A DNA stretch of 26,258 bases from Azospirillum brasilense (GCA_003241645.1 QFOX01000029.1:1-26258); one strand, 5' to 3'. Positions 14,140 to 22,826 are shown, counted from the stretch's first letter. Translations and numbers: made by a program. The notes: a model not told the origin generated them from the sequence alone.

Positions 14140-14865
14140 ATGAAACGCATCGTTGCCTCGCGGCCCTACCTGTATCTCGAATTGCTGATCCTGACCGTGG
14201 GCGTGCCGGCGGCGCTGTCCACCGTCATTCCCATTCGCTACATGCTGCCCATGCTGTGGCTCATCACGTTGTACACGCACCTCATTTACCGGGCGGTGGT
14301 GGACCTGCCGGAGCGCATTGGCTGGCGCTGGGGCGCGGTGCGCGGGCGCACCCTGCGCACGGTGCTGTTGCGTTTTGCGCTGTGCGCGGCGGCCACCAGC
14401 GCGCTGGTGCTGCTGTGGAAGCCGCACCTGTTCCTGAGCTTCGCGTGCGACCGCCCGGCCTTCTGGGCGCTGGTGATGGTGGCATACCCGCTGCTGTCGG
14501 TCATTCCGCAGGAGATCATCTTCCGCAGTTTCTTCTTCCAGCGTTATGCCCGCATTTTCCCCACGCCGCTGCGCATGGTGCTGGCCAGCGGCCTGCTGTT
14601 CGGCGCGGCGCACCTTATTTTCCAGAACTGGGTGGCCCCGCTGATGTGCGTGGTAGGCGGCCTCATTTTCGCCGCGACCTACCAGAAAACCCGTTCGCTG
14701 GCGCTGGCCTGCGTGGAGCACGCGCTCTATGGCTGCATGATCTTCACGGTCGGGCTGGGCACGTATTTCTACCACGGCGCGGTCTACAGCAAGCAGCCCG
14801 AGCGCACGGCCCATGCCTGCGCCTATATCGGGCAGGCCGTGAAGGACTGGCGGGAAGGGCGCTGA
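14140..14865 (+). CDS. CPBP-type intramembrane protease-like protein
   Basis: 241 residues with about seven membrane segments. The CPBP (Abi/Rce1-like) pattern is present: PQEIIFR around residues 124-130, FGAAHLIF around 150-157 with the motif-2 His, and a later EHALYG. CPBP proteins are glutamate-type intramembrane proteases or scaffold proteins acting in processing or bacteriocin immunity. Here the first Glu of the usual EExxxR is Gln. ATG 14140 (MKRIVASRPY) has AGGG a few bases before it; the upstream open frame is not conserved-looking. It sits 68 bp before the first ceramidase-like gene in the same direction, perhaps in one transcript. Confidence 0.83.
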   Translation: MKRIVASRPYLYLELLILTVGVPAALSTVIPIRYMLPMLWLITLYTHLIYRAVVDLPERIGWRWGAVRGRTLRTVLLRFALCAAATSALVLLWKPHLFLSFACDRPAFWALVMVAYPLLSVIPQEIIFRSFFFQRYARIFPTPLRMVLASGLLFGAAHLIFQNWVAPLMCVVGGLIFAATYQKTRSLALACVEHALYGCMIFTVGLGTYFYHGAVYSKQPERTAHACAYIGQAVKDWREGR

Positions 14866-14933
14866 AGCGCCTCGCCGCAACGCAGCATCATTTTATCCGC
14901 GCAAGGCGCTGAATTTTATGGTATTGGTGGGGA

Positions 14934-15641
14934 ATGGACAAAGCCGCCCCCCTTACGCACTGGTACGGAATCTGTGAACGCCACGAGCTGGGGTTCGTGG
15001 CCGAGCCCATGAACGTGCTGTCGTCGTTCGCGTTCCTTGCGGTCGCTATTTCCATCTACCGCTACTACAAAAAAGACGAGGACCTGCACCGCAAATGGAT
15101 GTGGGACGTGCACGCGCTCACCTTCATCACCTTCATCATCGGCATTAACAGCGTCATCTTCCATGCGTTCCCCAACCCCACCACGGAGCTGATGGATACG
15201 CTCGCCATTGTGCTGTTCATCATCCTGTATTTCTGGAGCGTGCTGTTCCGCATTGGGCGCTGTAACCTGTTCCAGGCGACCATCTGCTTCATTGCCTTCG
15301 TGGGGTTCAGCCACATTCTGGTGCACCAGTTCCCCAATGCGCTGAACGATTCCATCGGCTACCTCTCCAGCATGATCGCGCTCATCATGATCGCGGTGCA
15401 CCTGCACCTGAAGGCGCGGCCCAGCTCGCAGCATTTCATGCTCGCCGCCATCATCGGCGTGTGCTCGCTGTTCTGCCGCGCGATCGACCGCGAAGTGTGC
15501 GACATGGTGCCCATCGGCTCGCACTTCCTGTGGCATGTGCTGAACGCCACGCTGCTGTTCATTCTGCTGAAACAACTGGTGCGCAACGTGAACCGCGAGG
15601 CGCGGCTGCGCCGCATGGCGGGGGATAGTAGTGCGTTCTGA
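14934..15641 (+). CDS. alkaline-ceramidase-like membrane hydrolase (copy 1)
   Basis: 235 residues, seven membrane segments, CREST superfamily (alkaline ceramidase, PAQR, Per1). Eukaryotic ACER enzymes cleave ceramide to sphingosine and fatty acid. The five active-site positions are present with the same spacing as human ACER3: Ser73, His77, Asp88, and the His197-x3-His201 pair in GSHFLWHVLNA. The N-terminal CERHELGFVAEPMN corresponds to the acidic calcium-site region (CEE...AEFxN) of ACERs. ATG 14934 follows a GGTGGGG stretch. Substrate is unknown; bacterial sphingolipids would be natural candidates, but no sphingolipid synthesis gene is in the window. Confidence 0.85.
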   Translation: MDKAAPLTHWYGICERHELGFVAEPMNVLSSFAFLAVAISIYRYYKKDEDLHRKWMWDVHALTFITFIIGINSVIFHAFPNPTTELMDTLAIVLFIILYFWSVLFRIGRCNLFQATICFIAFVGFSHILVHQFPNALNDSIGYLSSMIALIMIAVHLHLKARPSSQHFMLAAIIGVCSLFCRAIDREVCDMVPIGSHFLWHVLNATLLFILLKQLVRNVNREARLRRMAGDSSAF

Positions 15642-15769
15642 CGAACGCATGGTGCGCCCGCTGGGCGTGAAGGGGGCGTCGCGCCGCCCTTCGCTCCCTA
15701 TGGTCGCTGACCCCCGCGCTTCGCGGCTCGCCTTCGGCTACGCGCCGTACCCTTACCATGGAGCCACCA
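15642..15769. other. intergenic G+C-rich spacer with inverted repeats
   Basis: 128 bp between the two ceramidase-like genes. It holds an imperfect hairpin around 15670-15691 (AAGGGGGCG with CGCCGCCCTT) and a run rich in CTTCGC/GGCTCGCC/TTCGGC near 15710-15750 that can form several small hairpins. There is no terminator T-run and no clear promoter. It resembles the short dispersed palindromic sequences seen between genes in many alphaproteobacteria. Confidence 0.4.
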
Positions 15770-16444
15770 ATGGCCACTGAAACCGTGATCACCTACCTTG
15801 ATGCTTACTGTGAACGGGCCGGGGAAATGGGCCTGCTGGCCGAACCGCTGAATGCGCTGACCAACCTGTTCTTCATCGTGGCGGCCATTCTTGCCGCCAG
15901 CGATTTGTGGAAGGTGAAGCAAGGCTCCCGGGTGGATCTGTGGTTGCTGGTGGTGTTCCTGTTCTCCATTGGGGTGGGAAGTGGGCTGTGGCACATGTTC
16001 GCCACCCAGCACACCATGCTAATGGATGTGATCCCCATCACCCTGTTCATCAACCTGTACCTCATTTCGGCGCTGCGGCGCCTGCTGCATCTCGGCTGGG
16101 GAGGGACGGCTGCCGCGTGGCTGGCCTATTTCGGGCTGGGCATGGCGGCGCAATTCACCCTGCCGCCGGACCTGTTCAACGGCACCATTATGTATATCCC
16201 CACCTTCGTCACGCTGGTGGTGCTGACCATGGCGGTGCGCCGTACGCATCGCGGGGTGGGGCACGTGTTCGGGCAGGTGCTGGTGGTCTGGTGCGCCTCG
16301 CTGGTGTTCCGCACCATTGACCCGCTGGTGTGTGAAGCCTTCCCGTGGGGCACGCATTTCCTGTGGCACATGCTGAATGCGTGGGTGCTGTGGCGCCTGC
16401 TTCGCGTGCTCATCGACCGCGCCCGCTACGCCCAGCCGCATTAA
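15770..16444 (+). CDS. alkaline-ceramidase-like membrane hydrolase (copy 2)
   Basis: 224 residues, paralogue of the preceding gene in the same CREST superfamily. Active-site positions keep the same register: Ser71, His75, Asp86, and His196/His200 in GTHFLWHMLNAW; the N-terminal YCERAGEMGLLAEPLNALTN matches the corresponding region of copy 1. The rest is quite diverged, so the duplication is old or the genes were recruited separately. ATG 15770 is chosen over the in-frame ATG 15758 because GGAG lies 6 nt before it. The terminal ~20 residues are basic and cytoplasmic-like. Substrate unknown. Confidence 0.85.
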   Translation: MATETVITYLDAYCERAGEMGLLAEPLNALTNLFFIVAAILAASDLWKVKQGSRVDLWLLVVFLFSIGVGSGLWHMFATQHTMLMDVIPITLFINLYLISALRRLLHLGWGGTAAAWLAYFGLGMAAQFTLPPDLFNGTIMYIPTFVTLVVLTMAVRRTHRGVGHVFGQVLVVWCASLVFRTIDPLVCEAFPWGTHFLWHMLNAWVLWRLLRVLIDRARYAQPH

Positions 16445-16470
16445 AAATAAGCAACTGGCTAGTATTTCCC

Positions 16471-16498
16471 TTGCGCTGGCGCGTGAGGGTGCTATCAC
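16471..16498 (+). promoter_or_regulatory. possible metE promoter with overlapping GTGA-N8-TCAC
   Basis: TTGCGC at 16471-16476, a 16-bp spacer and TATCAC at 16493-16498 give a weak sigma-70 promoter. An inverted repeat GTGA (16483-16486) / TCAC (16495-16498) overlaps the -10 and could be an operator. I found no SAM, SAH or cobalamin riboswitch core in the leader to 16556. Confidence 0.35.
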
Positions 16499-16556
16499 AC
16501 ACGTCCCAATTTTGGCACAACCATCTAACGGGCAACAGGCCCAGAGGAGACACAAA

Positions 16557-18857
16557 ATGGTGACCACCGCGATTCTCGGTTTTCCCCGTATTGGCGCTCA
16601 GCGCGAACTTAAAAAATCACTCGAAAGCTATTGGAAGGGCGACGTTTCGCAAAGCGATTTGCTTGCCACCGCCAAGGCGATCCGCTCCGAAAACTGGAAG
16701 CGCATGAAGGATGCGGGCATCGACCACATCCCCACCGGCGATTTCGCGTTCTACGATCAGGTCCTCAACCACTCGCTGATGTTCGGCGTGGTGCCCTCGC
16801 GCTACGATGCGCTGAAGGGCCAGGACCCGCTCACCCTGTATTTCGCTATGGCCCGCGGCCACCAGAAAGACGGCGTGGACGTGGTGGCGTGCGAAATGAC
16901 CAAATGGTTCGACACCAACTACCACTACATCGTGCCGGAATTCTCGGCCGATACGGAATTCAAACTGGGCTTCGCCCCGGCGGTGGATGAGTTCAAGGAA
17001 GCCCGCGCGCAAGGCTTTAACGCCCGCCCGGTCATCATTGGCCCGGTGAGCTACCTCAGCCTCGGCAAATCGCGCGATGGTTCGGATGCATTGGCGCTGT
17101 TGCCCAAGCTGCTGCCGGTCTATGCGCAGCTGCTCGCGCAGTTCAAAGAAGCCGGTGCCGAGTGGGTGCAGATCGACGAGCCGTTCCTTGCCCTCGACCT
17201 CAGCGATGCGCAGAAAACCGCCTACAAGGCCGCCTTCGCGGAACTGAACAAAGCGGGCCTGAAGCTGCAGCTGACGACCTACTTCGCTGGCCTGCGCGAC
17301 AACGCCGCACTGGCCTTCGGCCTGAACACGGCGGGTGTGCATGTGGATCTCGTGCGTGAGTCGCAACAGCTGGAAGCCGCGCTTGCTGCCATTCAGCCTT
17401 CGCAAGTGCTTTCGCTTGGCGTGGTCGATGGCCGCAACATCTGGAAGAATGACTTCGCCCAGTCGCTGAAGCTCATCAAGCAGGCGACCGACAAGCTTGG
17501 TGCCGAGCGTGTGCAGGTGGCAAGCTCGTGCTCGCTGCTGCATAGCCCGGTGGACCTTGCGGCCGAAACCAAGTTCGATGCAGAGCTGAAACAGTGGCTC
17601 GCCTTCGGCCAGCAGAAGCTGGAAGAAGTGGCGACGCTGGCCAAAGCCGCGCGCGGTGAAGATGTGGCCGAGGCGCTTGCCGCGAACGCCAAGGCGATCG
17701 AGGCACGCCGCACCAGCACCCGCATCCACAACGCCGACGTGAAAGCGCGCCTTGCCGCCGTGACCCCGGCCATGCTGGATCGCAAGAGTGCCTTCACCAA
17801 ACGCGAATCGGCCCAGCAGGCATTGCTGAAACTGCCGCCGCTGCCGACCACCACCATCGGTTCGTTCCCGCAGACGGCCGAGGTGCGCGAGGCACGTGCG
17901 AAGTTCAAAAAAGGTGAGCTGAGCCAGGCCGAGTACGATGCGTTCCTCGAAAAGGAAACGCAGGCCTGCATCCAATACCAGATCGAAGCGGATATCGACG
18001 TGCCGGTGCATGGCGAATTCGAGCGCAACGACATGGTGGAGTATTTCGGCGAGCAGCTCGCCGGCTTTACCTTCAGCCAGAATGGTTGGGTGCAAAGCTA
18101 TGGTTCGCGCTGCGTGAAACCGCCGATCATCTTCGGCGACGTGTCGCGCCCCGAATCCATGACCGTGCGTTGGAGCCAATACGCCCAGTCGCTGACCGAC
18201 CGCCCCGTGAAAGGCATGCTCACCGGCCCGGTGACCATCCTGCAATGGAGCTTCGTGCGCGACGACCAACCCCGCGAAATCACCACGAAGCAGATCGCGC
18301 TAGCGATCCGCGACGAGGTGGTGGATCTGGAAAAAGCGGGTATCCGCCTCATCCAGATCGACGAGCCCGCGGTGCGCGAAGGCCTGCCGCTGCGCAACGC
18401 CGACAAGGAAGCCTACCTGAAATGGGCGGTGGATGCGTTCCGCCTCAGCGCCGCCGGCGTCGAGGATGCGACCCAGATCCACACGCACATGTGCTACTGC
18501 GAGTTCAACGACATCATGCCCGACATCGCCGCGCTCGATGCCGACGTGATCTCGATCGAGACCTCGCGTTCCGCCATGGAGCTGCTCAGCGCGTTCAGTG
18601 ATTTCAAATACCCCAACCAGATCGGGCCGGGCGTGTATGACATTCACTCGCCGCGCGTGCCGCGTCAGGAAGAAATGGTGACGCTGCTGCACAAGGCGCT
18701 GGAAGTGCTGGAGCCGGGGCAGGTGTGGGTCAACCCCGATTGCGGCCTGAAAACCCGCGGTTGGAAAGAGGTGGACCCCGCACTGCGTGCCATGGTCGCG
18801 GCGGCGAAGCATGTGCGCAGCGAACTGGCCACCACCAAGAAGGTTGCCAACGGTTAA
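16557..18857 (+). CDS. metE: cobalamin-independent methionine synthase
   Basis: Transfers the methyl group of 5-methyltetrahydropteroyl-tri-L-glutamate to homocysteine, the last step of methionine synthesis, without vitamin B12. 766 residues with the two barrel domains of MetE. Zinc ligands His644, Cys646, Glu668 and Cys729 fall three residues after the E. coli positions 641/643/665/726, and TIGSFPQT and VQIDEP motifs are present. ATG 16557 has GAGGAG 7 nt before it; the frame is open upstream, overlapping the end of the ceramidase-like gene in another frame, but without conserved sequence. A terminator follows 25 bp after the stop. It is probably a single-gene unit. Confidence 0.98.
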   Translation: MVTTAILGFPRIGAQRELKKSLESYWKGDVSQSDLLATAKAIRSENWKRMKDAGIDHIPTGDFAFYDQVLNHSLMFGVVPSRYDALKGQDPLTLYFAMARGHQKDGVDVVACEMTKWFDTNYHYIVPEFSADTEFKLGFAPAVDEFKEARAQGFNARPVIIGPVSYLSLGKSRDGSDALALLPKLLPVYAQLLAQFKEAGAEWVQIDEPFLALDLSDAQKTAYKAAFAELNKAGLKLQLTTYFAGLRDNAALAFGLNTAGVHVDLVRESQQLEAALAAIQPSQVLSLGVVDGRNIWKNDFAQSLKLIKQATDKLGAERVQVASSCSLLHSPVDLAAETKFDAELKQWLAFGQQKLEEVATLAKAARGEDVAEALAANAKAIEARRTSTRIHNADVKARLAAVTPAMLDRKSAFTKRESAQQALLKLPPLPTTTIGSFPQTAEVREARAKFKKGELSQAEYDAFLEKETQACIQYQIEADIDVPVHGEFERNDMVEYFGEQLAGFTFSQNGWVQSYGSRCVKPPIIFGDVSRPESMTVRWSQYAQSLTDRPVKGMLTGPVTILQWSFVRDDQPREITTKQIALAIRDEVVDLEKAGIRLIQIDEPAVREGLPLRNADKEAYLKWAVDAFRLSAAGVEDATQIHTHMCYCEFNDIMPDIAALDADVISIETSRSAMELLSAFSDFKYPNQIGPGVYDIHSPRVPRQEEMVTLLHKALEVLEPGQVWVNPDCGLKTRGWKEVDPALRAMVAAAKHVRSELATTKKVANG

Positions 18858-18882
18858 CCTTCTTACATTTAAGTAACTTATG

Positions 18883-18916
18883 AAACGCCCGCTTGCTTCC
18901 CGCACGCGGGCGTTTT
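18883..18916 (+). terminator. terminator of metE
   Basis: A 10-bp perfect stem (18883-18892 with 18906-18915), a 13-nt loop and a short TTTT. The spacer before it holds TTAC-N6-GTAA (18863-18876), an inverted repeat of unknown meaning. The promoter of the lipid operon should lie between here and 18959, but none is clear. Confidence 0.75.
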
Positions 18917-18958
18917 ACGTTTCAGACACATAAAAAACGTCGCTACAGGAAAACGCGC

Positions 18959-20272
18959 ATGCGCATCGCCATTATCGGCTCGGGTATCTCTGGTCTTGCC
19001 TCGGCCTATTTGCTGGCGCCGCAGCACGAGGTGACCATCTACGAGAAAGAGGCGCGGCCCGGTGGCCACGCGCGCACGCGCGAGGTCACGGTCGGTGGTA
19101 AGACCATTGCGGTGGATACCGGCTTCATCGTGTTCAACGATCGCAACTACCCCAACCTGCTGGGCCTGTTCGCCGCCCTAGGCGTGGAAAGCCACGCCAG
19201 CGACATGAGCTTTGCCGCCAGCGTGAATAACGGCGCGTTCGAATATTCCAGCAAGAGCCTGCGCGGGGTGTTTCCCACACTAGCTTCGCTGTTCGATGGG
19301 CGGCGCTACGCCATGGGGCGCGATTATTTCCGCTTCAGCACATTCGCCAAAGCCTTCCTGAAAAACCCCGATGATCGCTCGCTTGGCCAGTTGGTGAAGG
19401 ATAGCGGCGTGGGTGCGCATTTCGCGCAGTATTTCATCCTGCCCATTGGTGGGGCGATCTGGAGCTGCCCGGTTGCCACCATGATGGATTATCCCGCGCG
19501 CACGTTCGTGCAGTTCTTCGAGAACCATGGCCTGCTGGACATCAACGGCCAGCCGCTGTGGCGCACGGTCACCGGCGGCAGCCGCCAGTATGTGCAGAAG
19601 CTGCTCGCGGCCATTCACCCCACGGTGAAGCTGGGTAACGCCGCTATGGAAGTCACCCGCACCGAGCAAGGCGTGCGCGTGCGCGATGCGCTGGGCGGCG
19701 AGGAAGTATTTGACCACGTTATCATGGCCGCGCATGCGGATGCATCGCTTGCCATGCTCAGCAACACGAGCGCGCAGGAGCGTGCCGTGCTTGGCGCATT
19801 CCGTTTCCAGCCGAACCGCATGGTGCTGCATGGCGATGTGCGGTTCATGCCGCGCGAGAAACGCTGCTGGGCCAGCTGGGTCTATTTGACGGAGCAGGCG
19901 CGCGACGAAGCGCCGCAGCTTGCCGTTAGCTATTGGATGAACCTTCTGCAGGACTTGCCGCGCGAACACCCGCTGATCGTGACGATGAATCCCCCGCGCG
20001 AGCCGGACCCCGCACTGGTGTATGACCAGCATGATTTCGACCACCCCATCTTCGATGAGGCGGCCATTCAGGCGCAGGCGCTGATTCCCAGCATCAACGG
20101 CGTGGATCGCATTTCGTATGTAGGCGCGTGGCAGCGCTACGGCTTCCATGAGGATGGTATCTGGTCGGCCGTGCGCGCGGTAAAGGGCCTTGGTGCCACC
20201 ATTCCGTGGGAAGAGGAGCGCGGTCAGCAGGCCGTGCGAGCCATCAGCCCGCGAAGTGGCGCAAAGGACTAG
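18959..20272 (+). CDS. FAD-dependent oxidoreductase (amine-oxidase-like, COG2907 type)
   Basis: 437 residues. The N-terminal dinucleotide fold reads IIGSGISGLASAYLL with GxGxxG at 7-12, then an acidic residue in YEKEARPGGHART, which marks the FAD-binding amine oxidase / desaturase group. Residues GGAIWSCP and PARTFVQFFENHGLL are typical of the subgroup found beside DUF1365 and Cfa-like genes. Relatives act on membrane fatty acyl chains (for example in methyl-branched or furan fatty acid formation), so a role as reductase or desaturase on phospholipid acyl groups is likely. ATG 18959 has AGGA 8 nt before it. It is first of six closely spaced genes. Confidence 0.88.
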   Translation: MRIAIIGSGISGLASAYLLAPQHEVTIYEKEARPGGHARTREVTVGGKTIAVDTGFIVFNDRNYPNLLGLFAALGVESHASDMSFAASVNNGAFEYSSKSLRGVFPTLASLFDGRRYAMGRDYFRFSTFAKAFLKNPDDRSLGQLVKDSGVGAHFAQYFILPIGGAIWSCPVATMMDYPARTFVQFFENHGLLDINGQPLWRTVTGGSRQYVQKLLAAIHPTVKLGNAAMEVTRTEQGVRVRDALGGEEVFDHVIMAAHADASLAMLSNTSAQERAVLGAFRFQPNRMVLHGDVRFMPREKRCWASWVYLTEQARDEAPQLAVSYWMNLLQDLPREHPLIVTMNPPREPDPALVYDQHDFDHPIFDEAAIQAQALIPSINGVDRISYVGAWQRYGFHEDGIWSAVRAVKGLGATIPWEEERGQQAVRAISPRSGAKD

Positions 20273-20277
20273 TCAGC

Positions 20278-21081
20278 ATGACGATGTCCGAAGCAACCCA
20301 TCATCATTGGCAGGATGCCCCGCATTTGATGCGCGCCCGCGTGATGCACAAGCGCACCCGCCCGCGCGAGCATGGCTTCAATTACAATGTTTATTACCTC
20401 AGCCTGCCCATGCAGGGGCAAGCGCCCACGGGGCGCGGCATCTTCTCGGTGGACCGCTTCAACCTGCTCAGCTTTTGGCAGCGCGACCATGGCATGCGCG
20501 ACGGCAGCGACAGCGCCGCATGGGCGCGTAACCTGTTCGAGCGTTATGGGCTGGCCCCGCACGTGGCGCGCACCGTGCTCATCACCATGCCGCGCATTCT
20601 GGGCTATGTGTTCAATCCGGTCAGCTTCTGGCTGGGCTTCAACCCGCAGGGCGCGCTGGTCGCCGCCATAGCCGAGGTGAACAACACCTTCCACGAAACG
20701 CACAGCTACGTGCTGGCCAAGCCGGACCATAATGCCATCGGGCCGGACGACTGGATCACCACTAGCAAAGATTTCCACGTGTCGCCTTTCCTTGCGGTGG
20801 AAGGCAGCTACCGTTTCCGTTTCGCCCTGCGCGACGAGAAGATCGGCATCTTCATCGACCATTACGGAGAGGATGGCGCGCTTACGCTGCTTACCTCCAT
20901 GGTGGGGCCGATGGTGCCCATGACGCGGGCGAACCTGTGGCGTGCCTTCCTTGGCATTCCGCTGGTGACCATCAAGGTCATCGCCCTGATCCATTTCGAG
21001 GCCATCCGCCTGATGCTGAAGAAAATCCGTTACCGCAACAAGCCACCCCAACAACCACACAAGGTTACCCCATGGTCCTGA
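20278..21081 (+). CDS. DUF1365 family protein
   Basis: 267 residues. The DUF1365 signature is present: RARVMHKRTRPREHGFNYNVYYL near the N-terminus, RILGYVFNPVSFWLGF, EVNNTFHETHSYVL, KDFHVSPF and DHYGEDG. The biochemical role is unknown; the family is nearly always next to an FAD oxidoreductase and a Cfa-like enzyme, implying a common lipid pathway. A hydrophobic segment near residues 220-240 may attach it to the membrane. ATG 20278 is chosen for AAAGGA 9 nt upstream and lies 5 bp after the previous stop. The end overlaps the next gene by 10 bp. Confidence 0.93.
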   Translation: MTMSEATHHHWQDAPHLMRARVMHKRTRPREHGFNYNVYYLSLPMQGQAPTGRGIFSVDRFNLLSFWQRDHGMRDGSDSAAWARNLFERYGLAPHVARTVLITMPRILGYVFNPVSFWLGFNPQGALVAAIAEVNNTFHETHSYVLAKPDHNAIGPDDWITTSKDFHVSPFLAVEGSYRFRFALRDEKIGIFIDHYGEDGALTLLTSMVGPMVPMTRANLWRAFLGIPLVTIKVIALIHFEAIRLMLKKIRYRNKPPQQPHKVTPWS

Positions 21082-22259
21082 GCCATCAAAAAGACAGCGC
21101 GATCGAGAAGCTTTTCGTGCACCTGTTCAAGCAGGCGCACTACGGCACGTTGCAGGTCACCACGCCTTCGGGCCATGTGCACATGTTCACCGGCCCGCAG
21201 CCGGGCCCCAGCATCGACTTCCATATCCATGACTGGAAGGCCATTCGCTATTCGCTGATGCGCGGTGACATTGGCTTTGGCGAAGCCTACATCGAAGACC
21301 TCTGGAGCACGTCGGACCTTGGCGACCTGTTCCACTACATGGTGCTGAATTTCGAGCCGTTGGAGAAGGTCGTCAACGGCCATCGCTGGGTGCAGCAGCT
21401 GTTCCGCGTGGTGAACTGGATGCGCCGCAACACCAAGAAGAACAGCAAGCTGAACATTCGCTCGCACTACGATGTGGGCAATGATTTCTACAAGCTCTGG
21501 CTCGATGAAACGATGACCTATTCCTCGGCGCTGTATGCTGGGCAACCACGCACGCTGGCCGAAGCGCAGCACGCGAAATACGCGCGCATCATCGAAAAGC
21601 TGCAACCGCTTGGGCATATCCTCGAGATCGGCTGCGGCTGGGGCGGCTTCGCCGAGGATGCTGCCAAAGCAGGCCACAGGCTCACCGGGCTCACGCTTTC
21701 GCCGTCGCAGCTCGAATTCGCGCAGAACCGCATGGCCCGCCTTGGCCTCGACGATAAGGTCACGCTGAAGCTGGTGGATTACCGCGACGAGAAAGACAGC
21801 TACGACGCAATCGTTTCCATCGAGATGTTCGAAGCGGTGGGCGAGCAATACTGGCCGGTCTATTTCAAGGCCGTGAAGGACCGCCTGAAGCAGGGCGGCC
21901 GCGCGGTCATCCAGACCATCACCATCGACGATGCGCATTTCGAGGGCTACCGTGCGCGCAGCGATTTCATTCGCCATTACACGTTCCCGGGCGGGCTGCT
22001 GCCTTCGGTGGCGAAGCTGCGCGAGCAGGTGGCGCTGGCCGGCCTGCAGATCAACGAGGTGTTTAGCTTCGGGCTGGATTATGCGCAAACGCTGCAGGAA
22101 TGGCTGGACCGCATCGATGCGCGCGAAGCCGAAATCAAAGCCCTCGGTTATACGGATGCCTTCCTGCGCAGCTGGAGATTTTATATCGGCTGCTGCATTG
22201 GTGCCTTCCGTGCAGGCCGCACCGATGTGGTGCAACTGGATATCACCCACGTGTCATAG
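21072..22259 (+). CDS. Cfa-like SAM-dependent fatty acyl methyltransferase
   Basis: 395 residues, homologous to cyclopropane-fatty-acyl-phospholipid synthase, which adds a methylene group from S-adenosylmethionine across a cis double bond of membrane lipids. Seen: HYDVGNDFYKLWLD, SAM site LEIGCGWGGFAE at 184-195, Glu254 in MFEAVGEQYW, FPGGLLPS, Tyr337 and Cys374/375 before GAFRAGR. Two positions differ from E. coli Cfa: the His266 equivalent is Gln281 (VIQTIT) and the Cys139 equivalent is Ser152. With its neighbours this points to a methyltransferase of the branched or furan fatty acid kind rather than plain Cfa, though cyclopropanation is not excluded. ATG 21072 has AAGG 8 nt before it, inside the DUF1365 gene. 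Confidence 0.9.
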   Translation: MVLSHQKDSAIEKLFVHLFKQAHYGTLQVTTPSGHVHMFTGPQPGPSIDFHIHDWKAIRYSLMRGDIGFGEAYIEDLWSTSDLGDLFHYMVLNFEPLEKVVNGHRWVQQLFRVVNWMRRNTKKNSKLNIRSHYDVGNDFYKLWLDETMTYSSALYAGQPRTLAEAQHAKYARIIEKLQPLGHILEIGCGWGGFAEDAAKAGHRLTGLTLSPSQLEFAQNRMARLGLDDKVTLKLVDYRDEKDSYDAIVSIEMFEAVGEQYWPVYFKAVKDRLKQGGRAVIQTITIDDAHFEGYRARSDFIRHYTFPGGLLPSVAKLREQVALAGLQINEVFSFGLDYAQTLQEWLDRIDAREAEIKALGYTDAFLRSWRFYIGCCIGAFRAGRTDVVQLDITHVS

Positions 22260-22268
22260 GAGAATGAA

Positions 22269-22823
22269 ATGAGTGTTGCGGGTATCGTTATGGGGTTCAT
22301 CACCGCCGGTGCGGTGGGGGTGACGGCGCTGCTTTCCGGCTGTGCCAGTCCGGGCATCGAGGAATATAAGGATAACGCACCCACGGTGGATGTGCGCGAA
22401 TACCTGAACGGTAAGCTCATTGCGTTCGGCAGCATCACCGATTTCCGCGGCAAGGTGACCGACCGTTTCACCGCGCAGCTGGAAGGCAGCTGGGAAGGCA
22501 ACAAGGGCACGCTGAAGGAAGATTTCACCTACGATGACGGCCACAAGGAGCAGCGCATCTGGAGCTTCACGCTGACCGACGATGGGCGCATCACCGGCAC
22601 GGCGCATGACATCATCGGTGAAGCCACGGGCCGCCAGCTGGGCAATGCCATCTTCATGGAATACGTGCTGGAGCGCGAGCGCAACGGCAGCAAAATGCGC
22701 TTCACCATGGATGATCGCCTCTACCTGATCGATGACACCTACCTCATCAACCACACGCGCATCAAAAAATTCGGCATCACCGTGGCCACGCTGGATATCG
22801 GCTTCCACAAGCTGAAGGACTAG
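22269..22823 (+). CDS. DUF3833 lipoprotein
   Basis: 184 residues with a hydrophobic N-terminus and lipobox LSGC (lipidated Cys25), so anchored to a membrane on the periplasmic side. The mature part has FRGKVTDRFTAQLEGSW and FTYDDGHKEQRIWSF, typical of DUF3833, a family of unknown function that travels with the FAD/DUF1365/Cfa genes. A beta-rich, lipid-binding-like fold is plausible but not shown. AGGAGA stands 5 nt before ATG 22269, and the gene begins 9 bp after the previous stop. Confidence 0.88.
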   Translation: MSVAGIVMGFITAGAVGVTALLSGCASPGIEEYKDNAPTVDVREYLNGKLIAFGSITDFRGKVTDRFTAQLEGSWEGNKGTLKEDFTYDDGHKEQRIWSFTLTDDGRITGTAHDIIGEATGRQLGNAIFMEYVLERERNGSKMRFTMDDRLYLIDDTYLINHTRIKKFGITVATLDIGFHKLKD

Positions 22824-22826
22824 CGC

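Noticed and set aside
16511..16530. Sigma-54 promoter (TTGGCAC) before metE
   Set aside because: No GC doublet at the required 10-bp distance after the GG.
16445..16556. Riboswitch (SAM-II, SAM-I, cobalamin) before metE
   Set aside because: The conserved cores of these classes are not present; only a possible GTGA-N8-TCAC operator remains.
16617..18269. 550-codon minus-strand frame inside metE
   Set aside because: Shadow of metE, which has all four zinc ligands.
18863..18876. FNR/FixK-type site TTAC-N6-GTAA before the lipid operon
   Set aside because: Does not match TTGAT-N4-ATCAA and lies upstream of the metE terminator.
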